Positions 43,290-52,190 are shown, counted from the stretch's first letter. The stretch: 64,000 nt of DNA from Streptomyces sp. MUM 178J (GCF_022414575.1 NZ_JADWYQ010000030.1:21934-85933); one strand, 5' to 3'. The notes: generated from the sequence alone by a model not told the origin. Numbers and translations are program-made.

Positions 43290-44459
43290 TCAGCCGAACT
43301 GCTGCTCGAGATCCTTGAGTTTCTGCTCCAGGGAGTCGAGACGCGGCAGGGTCTGGGTGTCGTCCTCGGCGGTGAGGTCCACCGTATGCGGTTCAACGCC
43401 ACGCGGATGCGGCGCTGCTTTCACGGCCTGAAGGGAGGGTCGGGAGCCGGCGGCAGCCGAGCTCCCGGGACTGGGGCGAAGCGGCAGGTGTCCCTGCTCG
43501 GCTATGGCAGGCTCCACGACGGAGCCGGGGGAGCCGACGGAGTCGCCCTTCTGCCCATGCCCGGACCCCGAGCCGGGGCTCAGCATCTGCATCTCGGTGA
43601 CCTGCATCTCCGTCATCTGCATCTCGGCAGGGAGCTCCGGGGGACGGGCGACCTGTCCCCGACCCCAGGCCCGGTGCTGGCGGTTGAGGGCCTTGAGCTG
43701 CGCCCTCTCCCTCTTCTCCCGGTCCCGCATGCGGAGACGGTTCTGCTGGTGCTGCCGCCGGTCCTCGCGTACCTCCTCGACCGCCTCGTCCAGCGTCCGC
43801 ACGCCCTCCAGCAGCATCAGCGACCACGCGCCGAAGGTCTCGCGCGGTGCGCGCAGCCAGCGCACCACCCGGATCTGCGGCAGCGGCCGGGGCACCAGGC
43901 CCTGTTCGCGCAGTGCCGACCTGCGGGTCTGTTTGAGCGCGCGGTCGAACAGCACGGCTGCGGAGAGCGACATTCCGGCAAAGAAGTGCGGCGCGCCGGC
44001 ATGGCCCATGCCGCGCGGCGCATGCACCCAGTTGAACCAGGCGGCCGCCCCGGCGAACGTCCACACGAGCAGCCGGGAGCCGAGGGCCGCGTCGCCGTGG
44101 CTGGCCTCGCGCACGGCGAGGACGGAGCAGAACATGGCCGCGCCGTCGAGGCCGAACGGCACCAGATACTCCCAGCCCCCGGAGAGGTTCAGGTTCTGCC
44201 GGCCGAAGCCGACCAGGCCGTGGAAGGAGAGCGCGGCGGCCACCGCGGCACAGCAGAAGAGAAGGCCGTAGGAGGCGGTGCCGTAGATGGCCTCCTTGCG
44301 CCGGCGGCGCTGTTCGCTGCGTTCCCAGGAGTCGTCGGACGGCGCGGCCTTCCCACTGGCGCGCTTGCCGCGCGCAGCCACCGCCACCGCCACCACGACC
44401 CCCACGAGCAGCACACCGCCCGGAAGCAGCCAGTCCAGCGTTATGTCGGTCAGTCTCAT
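43290..44459 (-). CDS. DUF2637 domain-containing membrane protein
   Basis: A 389-residue protein of the DUF2637 family of Streptomyces, related to SpdB-type spread proteins of actinomycete plasmids by position of its membrane helices. There are four or five helices in residues 8-190, with EYLVPFGLDGAAMFCSVLAVREA as the family block, then a long basic coiled region (200-270) rich in Arg/Gln and an unstructured tail with TEMQMTEMQV-type repeats. It ends with a heptad-like helix (LEQKLKDLEQQFG). The ATG at 44459 is preceded by AGGGAA at 8 nt. Function is unknown; no conjugation genes are nearby. Confidence 0.82.
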   Translation of the reverse strand: MRLTDITLDWLLPGGVLLVGVVVAVAVAARGKRASGKAAPSDDSWERSEQRRRRKEAIYGTASYGLLFCCAAVAAALSFHGLVGFGRQNLNLSGGWEYLVPFGLDGAAMFCSVLAVREASHGDAALGSRLLVWTFAGAAAWFNWVHAPRGMGHAGAPHFFAGMSLSAAVLFDRALKQTRRSALREQGLVPRPLPQIRVVRWLRAPRETFGAWSLMLLEGVRTLDEAVEEVREDRRQHQQNRLRMRDREKRERAQLKALNRQHRAWGRGQVARPPELPAEMQMTEMQVTEMQMLSPGSGSGHGQKGDSVGSPGSVVEPAIAEQGHLPLRPSPGSSAAAGSRPSLQAVKAAPHPRGVEPHTVDLTAEDDTQTLPRLDSLEQKLKDLEQQFG

Positions 44460-44715
44460 GACGGTGTTCCCTAGGTTCCTTGCGTAAGCGGTAGGCCTTT
44501 CGGCGGCCATATTGGCCGAAGATCCGCCACTCACACATTGATTCTTGGCAAGAGAACGCCATTGAGTCTGCAAGGCATTCGGATAGGTGCGATCTGGTCG
44601 AACGCTTTTATGAAAGCCCTGAGTTGAGTTCGAATAGCTTCATGCGTATGGGTGGGTCAGGGCAACCGGAGGTGATCGGAAAGGTTTCCGAGGGCATTGC
44701 GGTGACAGGCGTGGT

Positions 44716-45561
44716 TCAGGCGGACCGGTGGAGCCTGTCGATCCGGTCGGCGTCGCACGTGCGCGGGCAGGTGACGCAGGTGTCGTCGGGGCGCAGGGTG
44801 TAGAAGAGGCAGCAACTGGCCCGGTCCCGCGTGGGCAGCGCCTCTCCGTCGGGTCCCGTCAGTTCACGGAAGCCCGCCGTGCCGACATACGGCTTGGTGG
44901 CCCCGGGCAGCAGCCGCTCCAGCTCCGCGACCGCCCGCCGTTCCTCCCCGAGCAGATGTGCGATGTACCACAGTCCTTCGACGATCTCGTCCGTGGCCAT
45001 GCCCCACAGGGCCCGCTTGCCGCGGCGCACCCGGGGCCGGAAACCGTCCAGCACGGGCTCGATGTGCTCGGCGACGGCGCTGCGCACCTCGGCGCGCAGC
45101 GCCTCCTCGTCGGGGACGACACGGGCGCCCGGCAGCGCGGCGGCGGGGTCGTCCGGCAGACAGGCGAATTCGCGGACGTGTACGGTCATCCGGCCCAGAG
45201 CACGCTGGAAGGCGACGGACCCGACGGGCACGCGCGGCACCCTGCGCAGCGTGAACCAGGGAACGGTGACCAGCAGGCAGGCCGGCCAGGCATAGCGGTG
45301 CAGCCCGAAGCTGGCGATCACGTCGGGACGGGCCCGCTGCCCGTAGTCCTGCTGCACCTGGGCGTCGTCCCAGGCGAGGAACGCGTCCAGGGCATCGCCC
45401 CCGGCCGCCAGCTCGGACGCCCCGACCCAGCCGTCTCCGAACGGGGGCTGCTCGCCCTCCGCCAGCTCCGTTACGCGCAGCCCGGGGAACACTTCAGCCA
45501 GGCGCGCATAGGCATCCGCGACGGGTGAGGCGAGTCCGGGGAGCACAGCGGGAACGGTCAT
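44716..45561 (-). CDS. FhuF-like ferric siderophore reductase, (2Fe-2S)-binding
   Basis: A 281-residue cytoplasmic protein predicted to reduce iron in imported siderophores. The C-terminal Cys250-Cys251-x10-Cys262-x2-Cys265 arrangement is the unusual FhuF-type [2Fe-2S] binding motif; another Cys follows at 269. The rest matches the IucA/FhuF-like fold (DDAQVQQDYGQRARPDVIASFGLHRYAWP, then RKRAL-type basic loop). Its start lies 30 bp from a clear iron box, so expression is expected to be repressed by iron-loaded DmdR/IdeR. No siderophore genes are in the window. Confidence 0.87.
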   Translation of the reverse strand: MTVPAVLPGLASPVADAYARLAEVFPGLRVTELAEGEQPPFGDGWVGASELAAGGDALDAFLAWDDAQVQQDYGQRARPDVIASFGLHRYAWPACLLVTVPWFTLRRVPRVPVGSVAFQRALGRMTVHVREFACLPDDPAAALPGARVVPDEEALRAEVRSAVAEHIEPVLDGFRPRVRRGKRALWGMATDEIVEGLWYIAHLLGEERRAVAELERLLPGATKPYVGTAGFRELTGPDGEALPTRDRASCCLFYTLRPDDTCVTCPRTCDADRIDRLHRSA

Positions 45562-45590
45562 GGAGGGACCACCGAATCGCGATCGTTGGC

Positions 45591-45605
45591 AGGTAAGCCT
45601 TACCT
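45591..45605. promoter_or_regulatory. DtxR/IdeR-type iron box
   Basis: AGGTAAGCCTTACCT is a perfect 15-bp palindrome centred between the FhuF-like gene and the GntR gene. It fits the actinobacterial iron box (TTAGGTTAGSCTAACCTAA pattern) in most positions, including both AGGT/ACCT ends. It lies upstream of the FhuF-like start, and the GntR promoter -35 is 20 bp to its right. Confidence 0.8.
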
Positions 45606-45624
45606 TACCCGATGCGATCGGTGT

Positions 45625-45652
45625 TTGAACTGTGACCTTGTCCGCCTATCGT
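45625..45652 (+). promoter_or_regulatory. Promoter candidate for the GntR gene
   Basis: TTGAAC (45625-45630), 16-bp spacer, TATCGT (45647-45652). Both hexamers are reasonable main-sigma matches. It lies 60 bp upstream of the GntR ATG and just beyond the iron box. Confidence 0.45.
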
Positions 45653-45710
45653 GCACAGGGGCCCTGCACGGCGCGCGCCGGGCCGTGCCCGACCCCCGAG
45701 GAGGACCAGA

Positions 45711-46520
45711 ATGGAGCAGGCCAGAGCGCAGGCCCCGGCAGAGCCGGCCGCGTCGGCCGCCCGCGTCCCCCGCACATCCGGACCGTCCCGCGCCCAGGCG
45801 GCCGTCGAGCGTGCCTCCGCCAGCCCGCGCGTCCCGGGGCAGGTCCGCGGCGAGCACACCCACAGCGAACCGCCCGCCCCCGCCGCGGCTTCGGCCCCGC
45901 GCGCCGTACGCCGGCACTCGGTGCGCGCCCAGATCCTCACCGCGCTGCGCACCGCCCTGGTCGACGGCGAGCTGACCCCGGGCCGGGTGTACTCCGCCCC
46001 CGCCCTCGGCGAGCACTTCGGCGTCTCCGCCACCCCCGTACGAGAGGCCATGCAGCAGCTCGCGGTCGAGGGGGCCGTCGAGGTCGTCCCCAACCGGGGA
46101 TTCCGCGTCACCGTGCGCACCCCGCGCGAACTGGCCGAACTCGCCGAGGTCCGCGCGCTCCTCGAAGTCCCGGTGCTGCTCCGTCTGGCCCGCACGGTCC
46201 CGGCCGAGCGGTGGGCCGCGCTGCGGCCCCTGGCCGAGGCGACCGCCGCGGCCGCCGCCGTCGGCGACCGCGCGGAGTACGCGGAGGCCGACCGCGCCTT
46301 CCACCGCGCGGTCCTCTCCCTCGCGGGCAACGACCAGCTGGTGACGATCGCCGACGACCTGCACCGCCGTGCCCAGTGGCCGCTGCACGCCGCCCCCGCC
46401 GCCCTCCGGGCCGACCTGGTCGCCGACGCGGCGGAGCACACGGCCCTGCTGGACGCGCTCACCGCCCAGGACTCCGCGGCCGTCCAGTGCCTGGTCCGCG
46501 GGCACTTCACAGGCTCCTGA
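45711..46520 (+). CDS. GntR-family (FCD-type) transcriptional regulator
   Basis: A 269-residue regulator: residues 1-70 are Ala/Pro-rich and probably disordered; residues 70-140 form the winged helix (SVRAQILTALRTALVDGELTPG, then ALGEHFGVSATPVREAMQQL, and GAVEVVPNRGFRV); residues 145-265 form a helical FCD ligand domain (EVRALLEVPVLLRLA, then ADRAFHRAVLSLAGNDQL and HTALLDALTAQD). GAGGAGG stands 7 nt before the ATG at 45711. Ligand is unknown; FCD proteins usually bind organic acids or sugar acids. Divergent from the iron-regulated FhuF-like gene. Confidence 0.88.
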   Translation: MEQARAQAPAEPAASAARVPRTSGPSRAQAAVERASASPRVPGQVRGEHTHSEPPAPAAASAPRAVRRHSVRAQILTALRTALVDGELTPGRVYSAPALGEHFGVSATPVREAMQQLAVEGAVEVVPNRGFRVTVRTPRELAELAEVRALLEVPVLLRLARTVPAERWAALRPLAEATAAAAAVGDRAEYAEADRAFHRAVLSLAGNDQLVTIADDLHRRAQWPLHAAPAALRADLVADAAEHTALLDALTAQDSAAVQCLVRGHFTGS

Positions 46521-46594
46521 ACGCCGCGCTCGGCAGCTGCGGGGCCGGACTACGCTGGAAGGCCAACGACGGTCGAGCGGGGGAGCGAGCCGAT

Positions 46595-46984
46595 ATGGGT
46601 GACGAGCGCGGCGAGCGCGACGAACACGACGAGCACCGGTCCGAGGTGTCCGACGAGGCCTGGGAGGCCTTCCAGCGCGACAGCGAAGGGCCCGCACGGC
46701 TGCGCGCCCCCAAAGAGCCGTCCGCGCGGGCCCGGATGGTGACCGAGCGCCTGAGGCGGGAGGACGAGGCCGCCGCCCGGCGGCGGGGCAGGACCCGGCG
46801 CCGAGCACGCCGGGGCGGACCGGCGCGGGCGGAACCCGAGGGATGGCGGACCTGGACGGCCCAGCGACGGCCAGGCCGGCGTCGCGGAGGTCCGTGGCGG
46901 CAGCTGGTGTGGGTGCTTCTCGCCGTCGTCCTCGTGCTGATCCTGCTGAACCCGGGCGGGACGCTCGGCTGGCTCGGCGGTTAG
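46595..46984 (+). CDS. Small basic protein with one C-terminal membrane helix
   Basis: A 129-residue hypothetical protein: an acidic N-terminus (MGDERGERDEHDEHRSE), a highly basic middle (RRRGRTRRRARRGG) and one hydrophobic segment near the C-terminus (LVWVLLAVVLVLILL) followed by NPGG. A cytoplasmic, tail-anchored topology is most likely. GGGGGAG precedes the ATG by about 8 nt. It starts 74 bp after the GntR stop and may share its transcript. No family known to me. Confidence 0.65.
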   Translation: MGDERGERDEHDEHRSEVSDEAWEAFQRDSEGPARLRAPKEPSARARMVTERLRREDEAAARRRGRTRRRARRGGPARAEPEGWRTWTAQRRPGRRRGGPWRQLVWVLLAVVLVLILLNPGGTLGWLGG

Positions 46985-47321
46985 GCCGGGTCTGGGACGT
47001 TCTCCCCTGCCCTGGCTGGGCAGCGACATCAAGGCGGCAGATCAACCACTGCGATTCCCGCCTCGCTCATCGCGGAGGCGCCGAATGCCGTCGCGCACGC
47101 TGCCCTGCGGCATCCGGCCCTGCGGCCGGCCGTCTCCCCCTGCGGGATCCATGTGCTTGCGGCTCACCGCATCAGCACCCGAACGGTCACCCATCTGAAT
47201 GCGGACGGCCGCAACTCGGGCTCCCCGGGTTGCCTTTGCCGCTCTGGAGCAGCGCATCGGCAGTCCCCGCCGTCGGCCCGCCGTCACCCTGGCGGGCCGG
47301 ACACGGCGCTGTGTTTATGCG
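46985..47321. other. Gene-free spacer between convergent genes
   Basis: 337 bp after the small membrane protein and before the GlxA-type regulator stop. It contains a CCGGCCCTGCGGCCGG mini-hairpin near 47113 and no supported ORF. Termination for both directions presumably occurs here. Confidence 0.5.
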
Positions 47322-48275
47322 TCAGCGAACCGTCTGGAAGGTGCGCCGGTAGGCCTGGGGGGAGACGCCGATGGCGGCGTGCAGATGCTGGCGCAGCGAG
47401 GCGCCGGTGGCGAAGCCGACCTGGCCGGCGATCCGGTCCACCGGCAGGTCGCTGGTCTCCAGCAGGTGCCGGGCCCGGGTGACGCGCTGCTGGATCAGCC
47501 AGCGGCCCGGGCTGAGACCTACCTCGTCGTGGAACCGCCTGGCGAAGGTGCGGCGGCTCATCCGGGCGTGGTCGGACAGTTCCGCCAGGGTCAGCGGCCG
47601 GTCGAGCCGTTCCAGGGCCCAGGCGCGGGTGGCAGCAGTGCTGGATGTGCCGGACTCGGGCACCGGCTGTTCGATGTACTGAGCCTGGCCGCCGTCGCGG
47701 AACGGCGGCACGACACAGCTGCGGGCCACCCGACTGGCGAGGGCGCTGCCGTAGTCGGTGCGGACCAGGTGCAGGCAGACGTCCACGCCGGAGGCGGCGC
47801 CGGCCGAGGTCAGGATGGGCGAGTCGTCGACGAACAGGACGTCGGGATCCAGTGCGACATGCGGGAACCTCGCCCGGAAGCGGTCGGCCAGCTGCCAGTG
47901 TGTGGTGGCCCGGCGGCCGTCGAGAAACCCTGCCGCGGCGAGGATGAAGGCTGCGGTGCAGATGGAGACGATGCGAGTGCCGGGCCGGATCCGGGCGAGA
48001 GCCGCGGCGAGTTCGTCGTCGAGTTCGGGCTCGGTGCTGCCCCAGTCGCAGGAGACCGGCGGGATGATCACGGTGTCCGCGGTGGCCAGGGCTTCGGGGC
48101 CGTGTTCCGCGGTGACCGTGAAGTCGGCGTTGGTGCGCACCGGACGGCCGTCGACGGTGCAGGTCAGGACCTCGTACCGACCGTCGGCCGCGCCGAGGAT
48201 CCGGGCCGGGATGCCCAGCTCGAAGGGGTAGACGCCGTCCAGCGCCAGGACTGCGACTCGTTGTGCGGACTGCAT
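47322..48275 (-). CDS. GlxA family transcriptional regulator (DJ-1/PfpI + AraC)
   Basis: A 317-residue regulator with an N-terminal DJ-1/PfpI-like domain (residues 1-190, including SICTAAFILAAAGFL with the conserved cysteine elbow) and a C-terminal AraC double helix-turn-helix (about 215-315: LAELSDHARMSRRTFARRFHDEVG, then VGFATGASLRQHL). TAGGAT ends 6 nt before the ATG at 48275, so the mRNA is likely leaderless. Inverted TGGCA elements in the divergent spacer are probable binding sites. Likely controls the adjacent oxidoreductase gene; the ligand is unknown. Confidence 0.9.
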   Translation of the reverse strand: MQSAQRVAVLALDGVYPFELGIPARILGAADGRYEVLTCTVDGRPVRTNADFTVTAEHGPEALATADTVIIPPVSCDWGSTEPELDDELAAALARIRPGTRIVSICTAAFILAAAGFLDGRRATTHWQLADRFRARFPHVALDPDVLFVDDSPILTSAGAASGVDVCLHLVRTDYGSALASRVARSCVVPPFRDGGQAQYIEQPVPESGTSSTAATRAWALERLDRPLTLAELSDHARMSRRTFARRFHDEVGLSPGRWLIQQRVTRARHLLETSDLPVDRIAGQVGFATGASLRQHLHAAIGVSPQAYRRTFQTVR

Positions 48276-48309
48276 GGCACGATCCTATCGGACATTGGCA
48301 ATCGTGCCA
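48275..48309. promoter_or_regulatory. Operator region between glxA-type regulator and oxidoreductase
   Basis: TGGCACGAT (48275-48283) and ATCGTGCCA (48301-48309) form a perfect 9-bp inverted repeat with a 17-bp centre; an inner repeat TGGCA-ATCG-TGCCA (48296-48309) shares the right arm. The regulator's -10 (TAGGAT, minus strand 48282-48287) lies between the arms and its start codon overlaps the left arm, an arrangement suited to autorepression. Confidence 0.65.
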
Positions 48310-48346
48310 TTTTTCTGACGTGCAGGCCCGGGCAGGCTTGGGAACC

Positions 48347-49297
48347 ATGAACGACACGAACACGATGCACGCCATCAGCCAGGACGTCCTCGGCGGCCCC
48401 GAGGTGCTGAAGGAGGCGGAGGTGGCGCGGCCCGCCCCGAGGCCCAACGAAGTGCTGGTCCGGGTACGGGCCGCGGGGGTCAACCCCACCGACTGGAAGC
48501 ACCGCGCCACGGGCGGATTCCTGGGCAAGCCGCCCTTCGTCCTCGGATGGGACGTCTCCGGCGTCGTCGAGGCTGCCGGGATCGGGGTGGCCGCCTTCCG
48601 GCCCGGCGACGAGGTCTTCGGCATGCTCCCCTACCCCTTCGGCCACGGCTCGCACGCCGAGTACGCGATCGCCCCTGCCCGGGCCCTGGTCCGCAAGCCG
48701 GAGGGCGTCGACCACGTGCAGGCGGGCGCACTGCCCCTGGTGTCGCTGACCGCGTACCAGGCACTGATCGAGACGGCCGGCCTCCGGTCCGGCCAGCGGG
48801 TGCTGATCCACGCGGCAGCCGGCGGGGTCGGCCATGTGGCCGTGCAGCTCGCCAAGGCGCACGGCGCCTATGTGATCGGCACGGCGAGCGTGGGCAAGCA
48901 CGACCTGGTGCGGGAGCTGGGCGCGGACGAGGTGATCGACTACCGGGAGACCGACTTCGCCGAGGCCGTGAAGGACGTGGACATCGTCCTCGACACCATC
49001 GGCGACGACTACTCGCTGCGGTCGCTGCGCGTTCTGCGCCCCGGCGGGATCGTGGTGTCGATCCTTCCGGTGGGGACCGACGAGTTCCACCAGGAGGCCG
49101 AACGGCTCGGGGTCCGCGCCGTGCGGATGCTGGTGGACGCCTCCCGGTCGGGCATGCAGGCCGTCGCGGAAATGGCGCAGGCGGGCACCCTGCGGGCGGT
49201 CATCGCGGGGACCTTCCCGCTCTCCCGGGCTGCCGAGGCGCACACCCTGGGCGACACCGGCCGTACGGCGGGGAAGCTGGTCCTGGTGGCCGACTGA
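48347..49297 (+). CDS. NADP-dependent oxidoreductase, quinone-oxidoreductase-like MDR
   Basis: A 316-residue zinc-independent medium-chain dehydrogenase/reductase: GroES-like N-terminal domain (VRVRAAGVNPTDWKHRATGGF, then LGWDVSGVVEAAGIGV), a Rossmann domain with AAAGGVGHVAVQLAK at about residues 163-177, and no structural or catalytic zinc cysteines. It probably reduces quinones or enals with NADPH. The start ATG 48347 gives MNDTNTMHAISQ; the frame stays open through the operator. Divergent from and presumably regulated by the GlxA-type protein. Confidence 0.9.
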   Translation: MNDTNTMHAISQDVLGGPEVLKEAEVARPAPRPNEVLVRVRAAGVNPTDWKHRATGGFLGKPPFVLGWDVSGVVEAAGIGVAAFRPGDEVFGMLPYPFGHGSHAEYAIAPARALVRKPEGVDHVQAGALPLVSLTAYQALIETAGLRSGQRVLIHAAAGGVGHVAVQLAKAHGAYVIGTASVGKHDLVRELGADEVIDYRETDFAEAVKDVDIVLDTIGDDYSLRSLRVLRPGGIVVSILPVGTDEFHQEAERLGVRAVRMLVDASRSGMQAVAEMAQAGTLRAVIAGTFPLSRAAEAHTLGDTGRTAGKLVLVAD

Positions 49298-49434
49298 GCG
49301 ATCCGGGCCGCGGAGCGCCGCCGTCTTCTTGAGTGGTGACCCACACCGGGTGTTCTTCGGAGGAGGCGGAGCCCCCGATGCCGGGGTCCGGGACGGAGGC
49401 CCGGTGCCGAAACAGGCCCGTCGCGCCGAGGCCG

Positions 49435-50232
49435 TCAGGCCTCGGCGGGGCCCGGCTGGGTGGGGAACTGCGGGCGGAGCTGGTCCGCGAGCCAGACAGG
49501 GACGCCGCCCAGGAGACGGAAGAGCCGGCCGGCCTCCTCGCGCAGGCGGCCGGCCTCCGGCTCCGGTTCGCACGCGGCCAGGGACGCCAGCGCCGGAGCC
49601 GTCCCGATCAGATAGCCCAACTCCTCCCGGATCCGCAGGCATTCGGAGAATCCTTGCCGGGCCTGCGCCAACTCGCCCTCCCGCAGGGCGAGTCCCGCCT
49701 GGTGGTGCCAGGTGAACGACAGCAGCAGCGCGTCGCCCCGCGCCTCCGCGCCCGCATGGGCGCGGCGGTAGGCGGCGAGCGCCGCCTGCGGGGAGTCCGA
49801 GAGGTGCTCGGCCACCAGCCCGCGGCGGAAGTCCAGCAGCGGGCGGCCCGGCGAGGCGGGCGCGAGCAGCGCGGCTGCCCGGCCGAGCGCCGCGCGTGCC
49901 TCGTCCGCGCGGTCGCGCATCCCCAGCAGGGTCGCCGCGTATGCCAGGCGGCCCCGCTCGCAGGCGGCCGCCCCGCGTTCCTCGTCGCTCGCGGCCGTCG
50001 CCTCCGCCGTGCGCAGCGCGTCCTCGGCCTCCGCCCAGCCTTCAGCGGTGAACAGGCAGCGCTCGACGAGCAGTCCGGTGCGCTCCAGTGCCGCGGCCGG
50101 CTCGTCGGCGCGGTGTGCGAGCAGCGCTGCCGCGTCGGTCCAGCAGCCGCGTGAACGCAGCCGCCATACCGCGGTCTGGAGTGGATCGTCACCTGCAGTG
50201 GTTCCGGAACCAGACATGGCGGTATGCGCCAC
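49435..50232 (-). CDS. TPR-like helical repeat protein
   Basis: A 265-residue, Ala-rich all-helical protein that looks like degenerate tetratricopeptide repeats (DAAALLAHRADEPAAALERTGLLVERCL, EAEDALRTAEATAASDEERGAAACERG, AALAAYRRAHAGAEARGDALLL, AQARQGFSECLRIREELG). No enzymatic motif. The GTG at 50232 has GGAGGG 3 nt upstream; the ATG at 50217 (MSGSGTTAG) is an alternative lacking a suitably spaced site. It resembles the C-terminal part of large AfsR/LuxR-type regulators, but no DNA-binding or ATPase domain is present, so it may be a fragment or a stand-alone scaffold. Confidence 0.65.
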   Translation of the reverse strand: MAHTAMSGSGTTAGDDPLQTAVWRLRSRGCWTDAAALLAHRADEPAAALERTGLLVERCLFTAEGWAEAEDALRTAEATAASDEERGAAACERGRLAYAATLLGMRDRADEARAALGRAAALLAPASPGRPLLDFRRGLVAEHLSDSPQAALAAYRRAHAGAEARGDALLLSFTWHHQAGLALREGELAQARQGFSECLRIREELGYLIGTAPALASLAACEPEPEAGRLREEAGRLFRLLGGVPVWLADQLRPQFPTQPGPAEA

Positions 50233-50453
50233 TTGCCCTCCCCGAGCACGCCATTGAGCCGTTGGGTCCAAGCCGATGCGTAAAGCCGCTGACCGCATGA
50301 GCCGTCGGCCCGACGGCGCCGAGGCGTCGTCGGGCCCGAGCTATCGGGTCAGACGGAATCTCAGCATGGAACGGCATGCCGGGCCAAGAGGTGCAGGTGA
50401 ATCAGTTCACAATCACCCCCGGGGGCGGCCCGTCGGCCGTGTGGGCGGACCGG

Positions 50454-52190
50454 TCAGCTCATCCGCAGGGCCAGGAAGAAGTCCAGCTTGTCCTCGAGCC
50501 GGGACAGATCACGGCCCGTCAGCTGTTCGATTCGGCCCACCCGGTACCGCAGCGTGTTGACGTGCAGATGCAGCCGGGCCGCGCAGCGGGTCCAGGAGCC
50601 GTCGCAGTCCAGGAACGCCTCCAGCGTCGGGATCAGCTCCGCGCGGTGGCGCCGGTCGTAGTCGCGCAGCGGGTCGAGCAGCCGGGCCGTGAACGCGCGG
50701 CGTACGTCGTCCGGCACGAACGGCAGCAGCAGCACATGCGAGGCCAGTTCGTGGTGTCCGGCCGCGCACACGCTGCCGGGCCGGGCGGCGGCCACCCGAC
50801 GGGCGTGCCGGGCCTCCTCCAGCGCGCCGCGCAGCCCCTCCGCGGAGTGCACCGCGGCGCTGACGCCGAGGGTGAGGCGGCCGTCGTCGGCGAGCCCGGC
50901 GGACAGCGGCTCGCGGACGGAGGCGAGCAGCTCGTCGGCGTGCAGCCCCGCCTCGGCCGTGTCGGTCTCGCCGGACTCGGGGTCGACGGGCACGGCGGAC
51001 GCGGGCAGCGGCACCAGCGCGATCGCCTCCTCGCCCGTGTGGGCGACGGCAATCCGGTCCGCGGGGTCGGAGCCGGGGGCCGCCGGGTCCACCAGGATCT
51101 CCTCCAGCAGCGACTGGGCGAGCTGCCCCGCCTCGACGGCCGGGCCGGCGGCCGGGGCCACGGCGGGTGCGCCCGCCGCCGTGCTCCCGGGCGCCTCCCA
51201 GTCCACGCGCGCCACCACGACCTGCCAGTGCGGCGCGGCGCCGAGCCCCGGCAGCAGCACGGGCGCGGCCACCCGCAGCCTGGCGGCGATCTCCGCGGGC
51301 GCGGCGCCCGACTGGACCAGCTCCAGGACCTCCTGGGCGAGCCGTCGCCGCACGGTGCGGGCCGCCTCCCGGCGGTCCCGTTCGACCGCGATCAGCTGGG
51401 TGACGCCCTGGAGCAGATCCAGCCGCGCCGCAGGCCAGTCGCCCGCGTCCGCCTCCACCGCCAGCAGCCATTCGGACAGCACCGTCTCCCGCACATCCCG
51501 GGAGGCGGGGGCCGCCCCCCGCCCGGAATTACGGATCGGGAAGAGGGAATAGGTGGATCCGCCGACTACCGCGCGGTACGGGGCCCGCCGCCCCGCTCGG
51601 GAGGCTGCCAGGTGTTCGCCCGCGAGGGCGGCGCTTGCACCGGCGGGCAGCGGGTCTTGGGCGCCTGCGATCCGACGGCCGGACGGGGACAGCACCCAGG
51701 CACGAAGGTCCAGGTCGGAGCCGAGTAGATCAAGGACGACCTCAGGGCCGCCGCCCGCCGGGCCCGAGGTCATCAGCCGCCGGTGACGGTCCACGACGGC
51801 CGCCAGATCGCCTGCCCGCTCGCCGGAGACCTGCCGTACGACATGCTCAGTAATGGTCGCGAACGCAACGGATTCATTAACTGCAAAGAGTGGCAGTCGA
51901 TGGCGCAAACACGCCTCCACCAAGTCTTCCGGAATATCGCCGAGCTCGGCCTCGCCGGCCGCCAGGCCGGCCACTCCCGCACTCGTCAGAATCCGGACGA
52001 AGGGCTCGGAGTCCTCCGGCGAATGCCGCCAGGCCAGACCGGTGAGCACCAGCTCGCCGCCCGAGAGATAGCGGCTCGGGTCCCGCAGGTCGGTGGTCAT
52101 CACGCCGCGGACGCCGCGGTCGAGTTCCTCCTCGCCGCCGAGCAGCCGCAGCCCCAGCGCATCGGTTTCCAGCAGTGCGCGCAGCCGCAT
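50454..52190 (-). CDS. pucR: PucR family transcriptional regulator
   Basis: A 578-residue regulator of the PucR type, which controls purine catabolism in Bacillus and many actinomycetes. Residues 1-125 are the purine-catabolism N-terminal domain (MRLRALLETDALGLRLLGGEEELDRGVRGVMTTDLRDP in parts), a long central region (about 300-510) is the CdaR-type GGDEF-like sensor, and the C-terminal helix-turn-helix is LHLHVNTLRYRVGRIEQLTG at about 540-560. The frame stays open well upstream, but ATG 52190 gives the family start. It is divergent from the xanthine dehydrogenase operon, its probable target. Confidence 0.9.
   Translation of the reverse strand: MRLRALLETDALGLRLLGGEEELDRGVRGVMTTDLRDPSRYLSGGELVLTGLAWRHSPEDSEPFVRILTSAGVAGLAAGEAELGDIPEDLVEACLRHRLPLFAVNESVAFATITEHVVRQVSGERAGDLAAVVDRHRRLMTSGPAGGGPEVVLDLLGSDLDLRAWVLSPSGRRIAGAQDPLPAGASAALAGEHLAASRAGRRAPYRAVVGGSTYSLFPIRNSGRGAAPASRDVRETVLSEWLLAVEADAGDWPAARLDLLQGVTQLIAVERDRREAARTVRRRLAQEVLELVQSGAAPAEIAARLRVAAPVLLPGLGAAPHWQVVVARVDWEAPGSTAAGAPAVAPAAGPAVEAGQLAQSLLEEILVDPAAPGSDPADRIAVAHTGEEAIALVPLPASAVPVDPESGETDTAEAGLHADELLASVREPLSAGLADDGRLTLGVSAAVHSAEGLRGALEEARHARRVAAARPGSVCAAGHHELASHVLLLPFVPDDVRRAFTARLLDPLRDYDRRHRAELIPTLEAFLDCDGSWTRCAARLHLHVNTLRYRVGRIEQLTGRDLSRLEDKLDFFLALRMS

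Noticed and set aside
44600..44660. tRNA-like GTTCGAAT sequence near 44630
   Set aside because: No acceptor or anticodon stems can be drawn around it. I found no convincing tRNA anywhere in the window.
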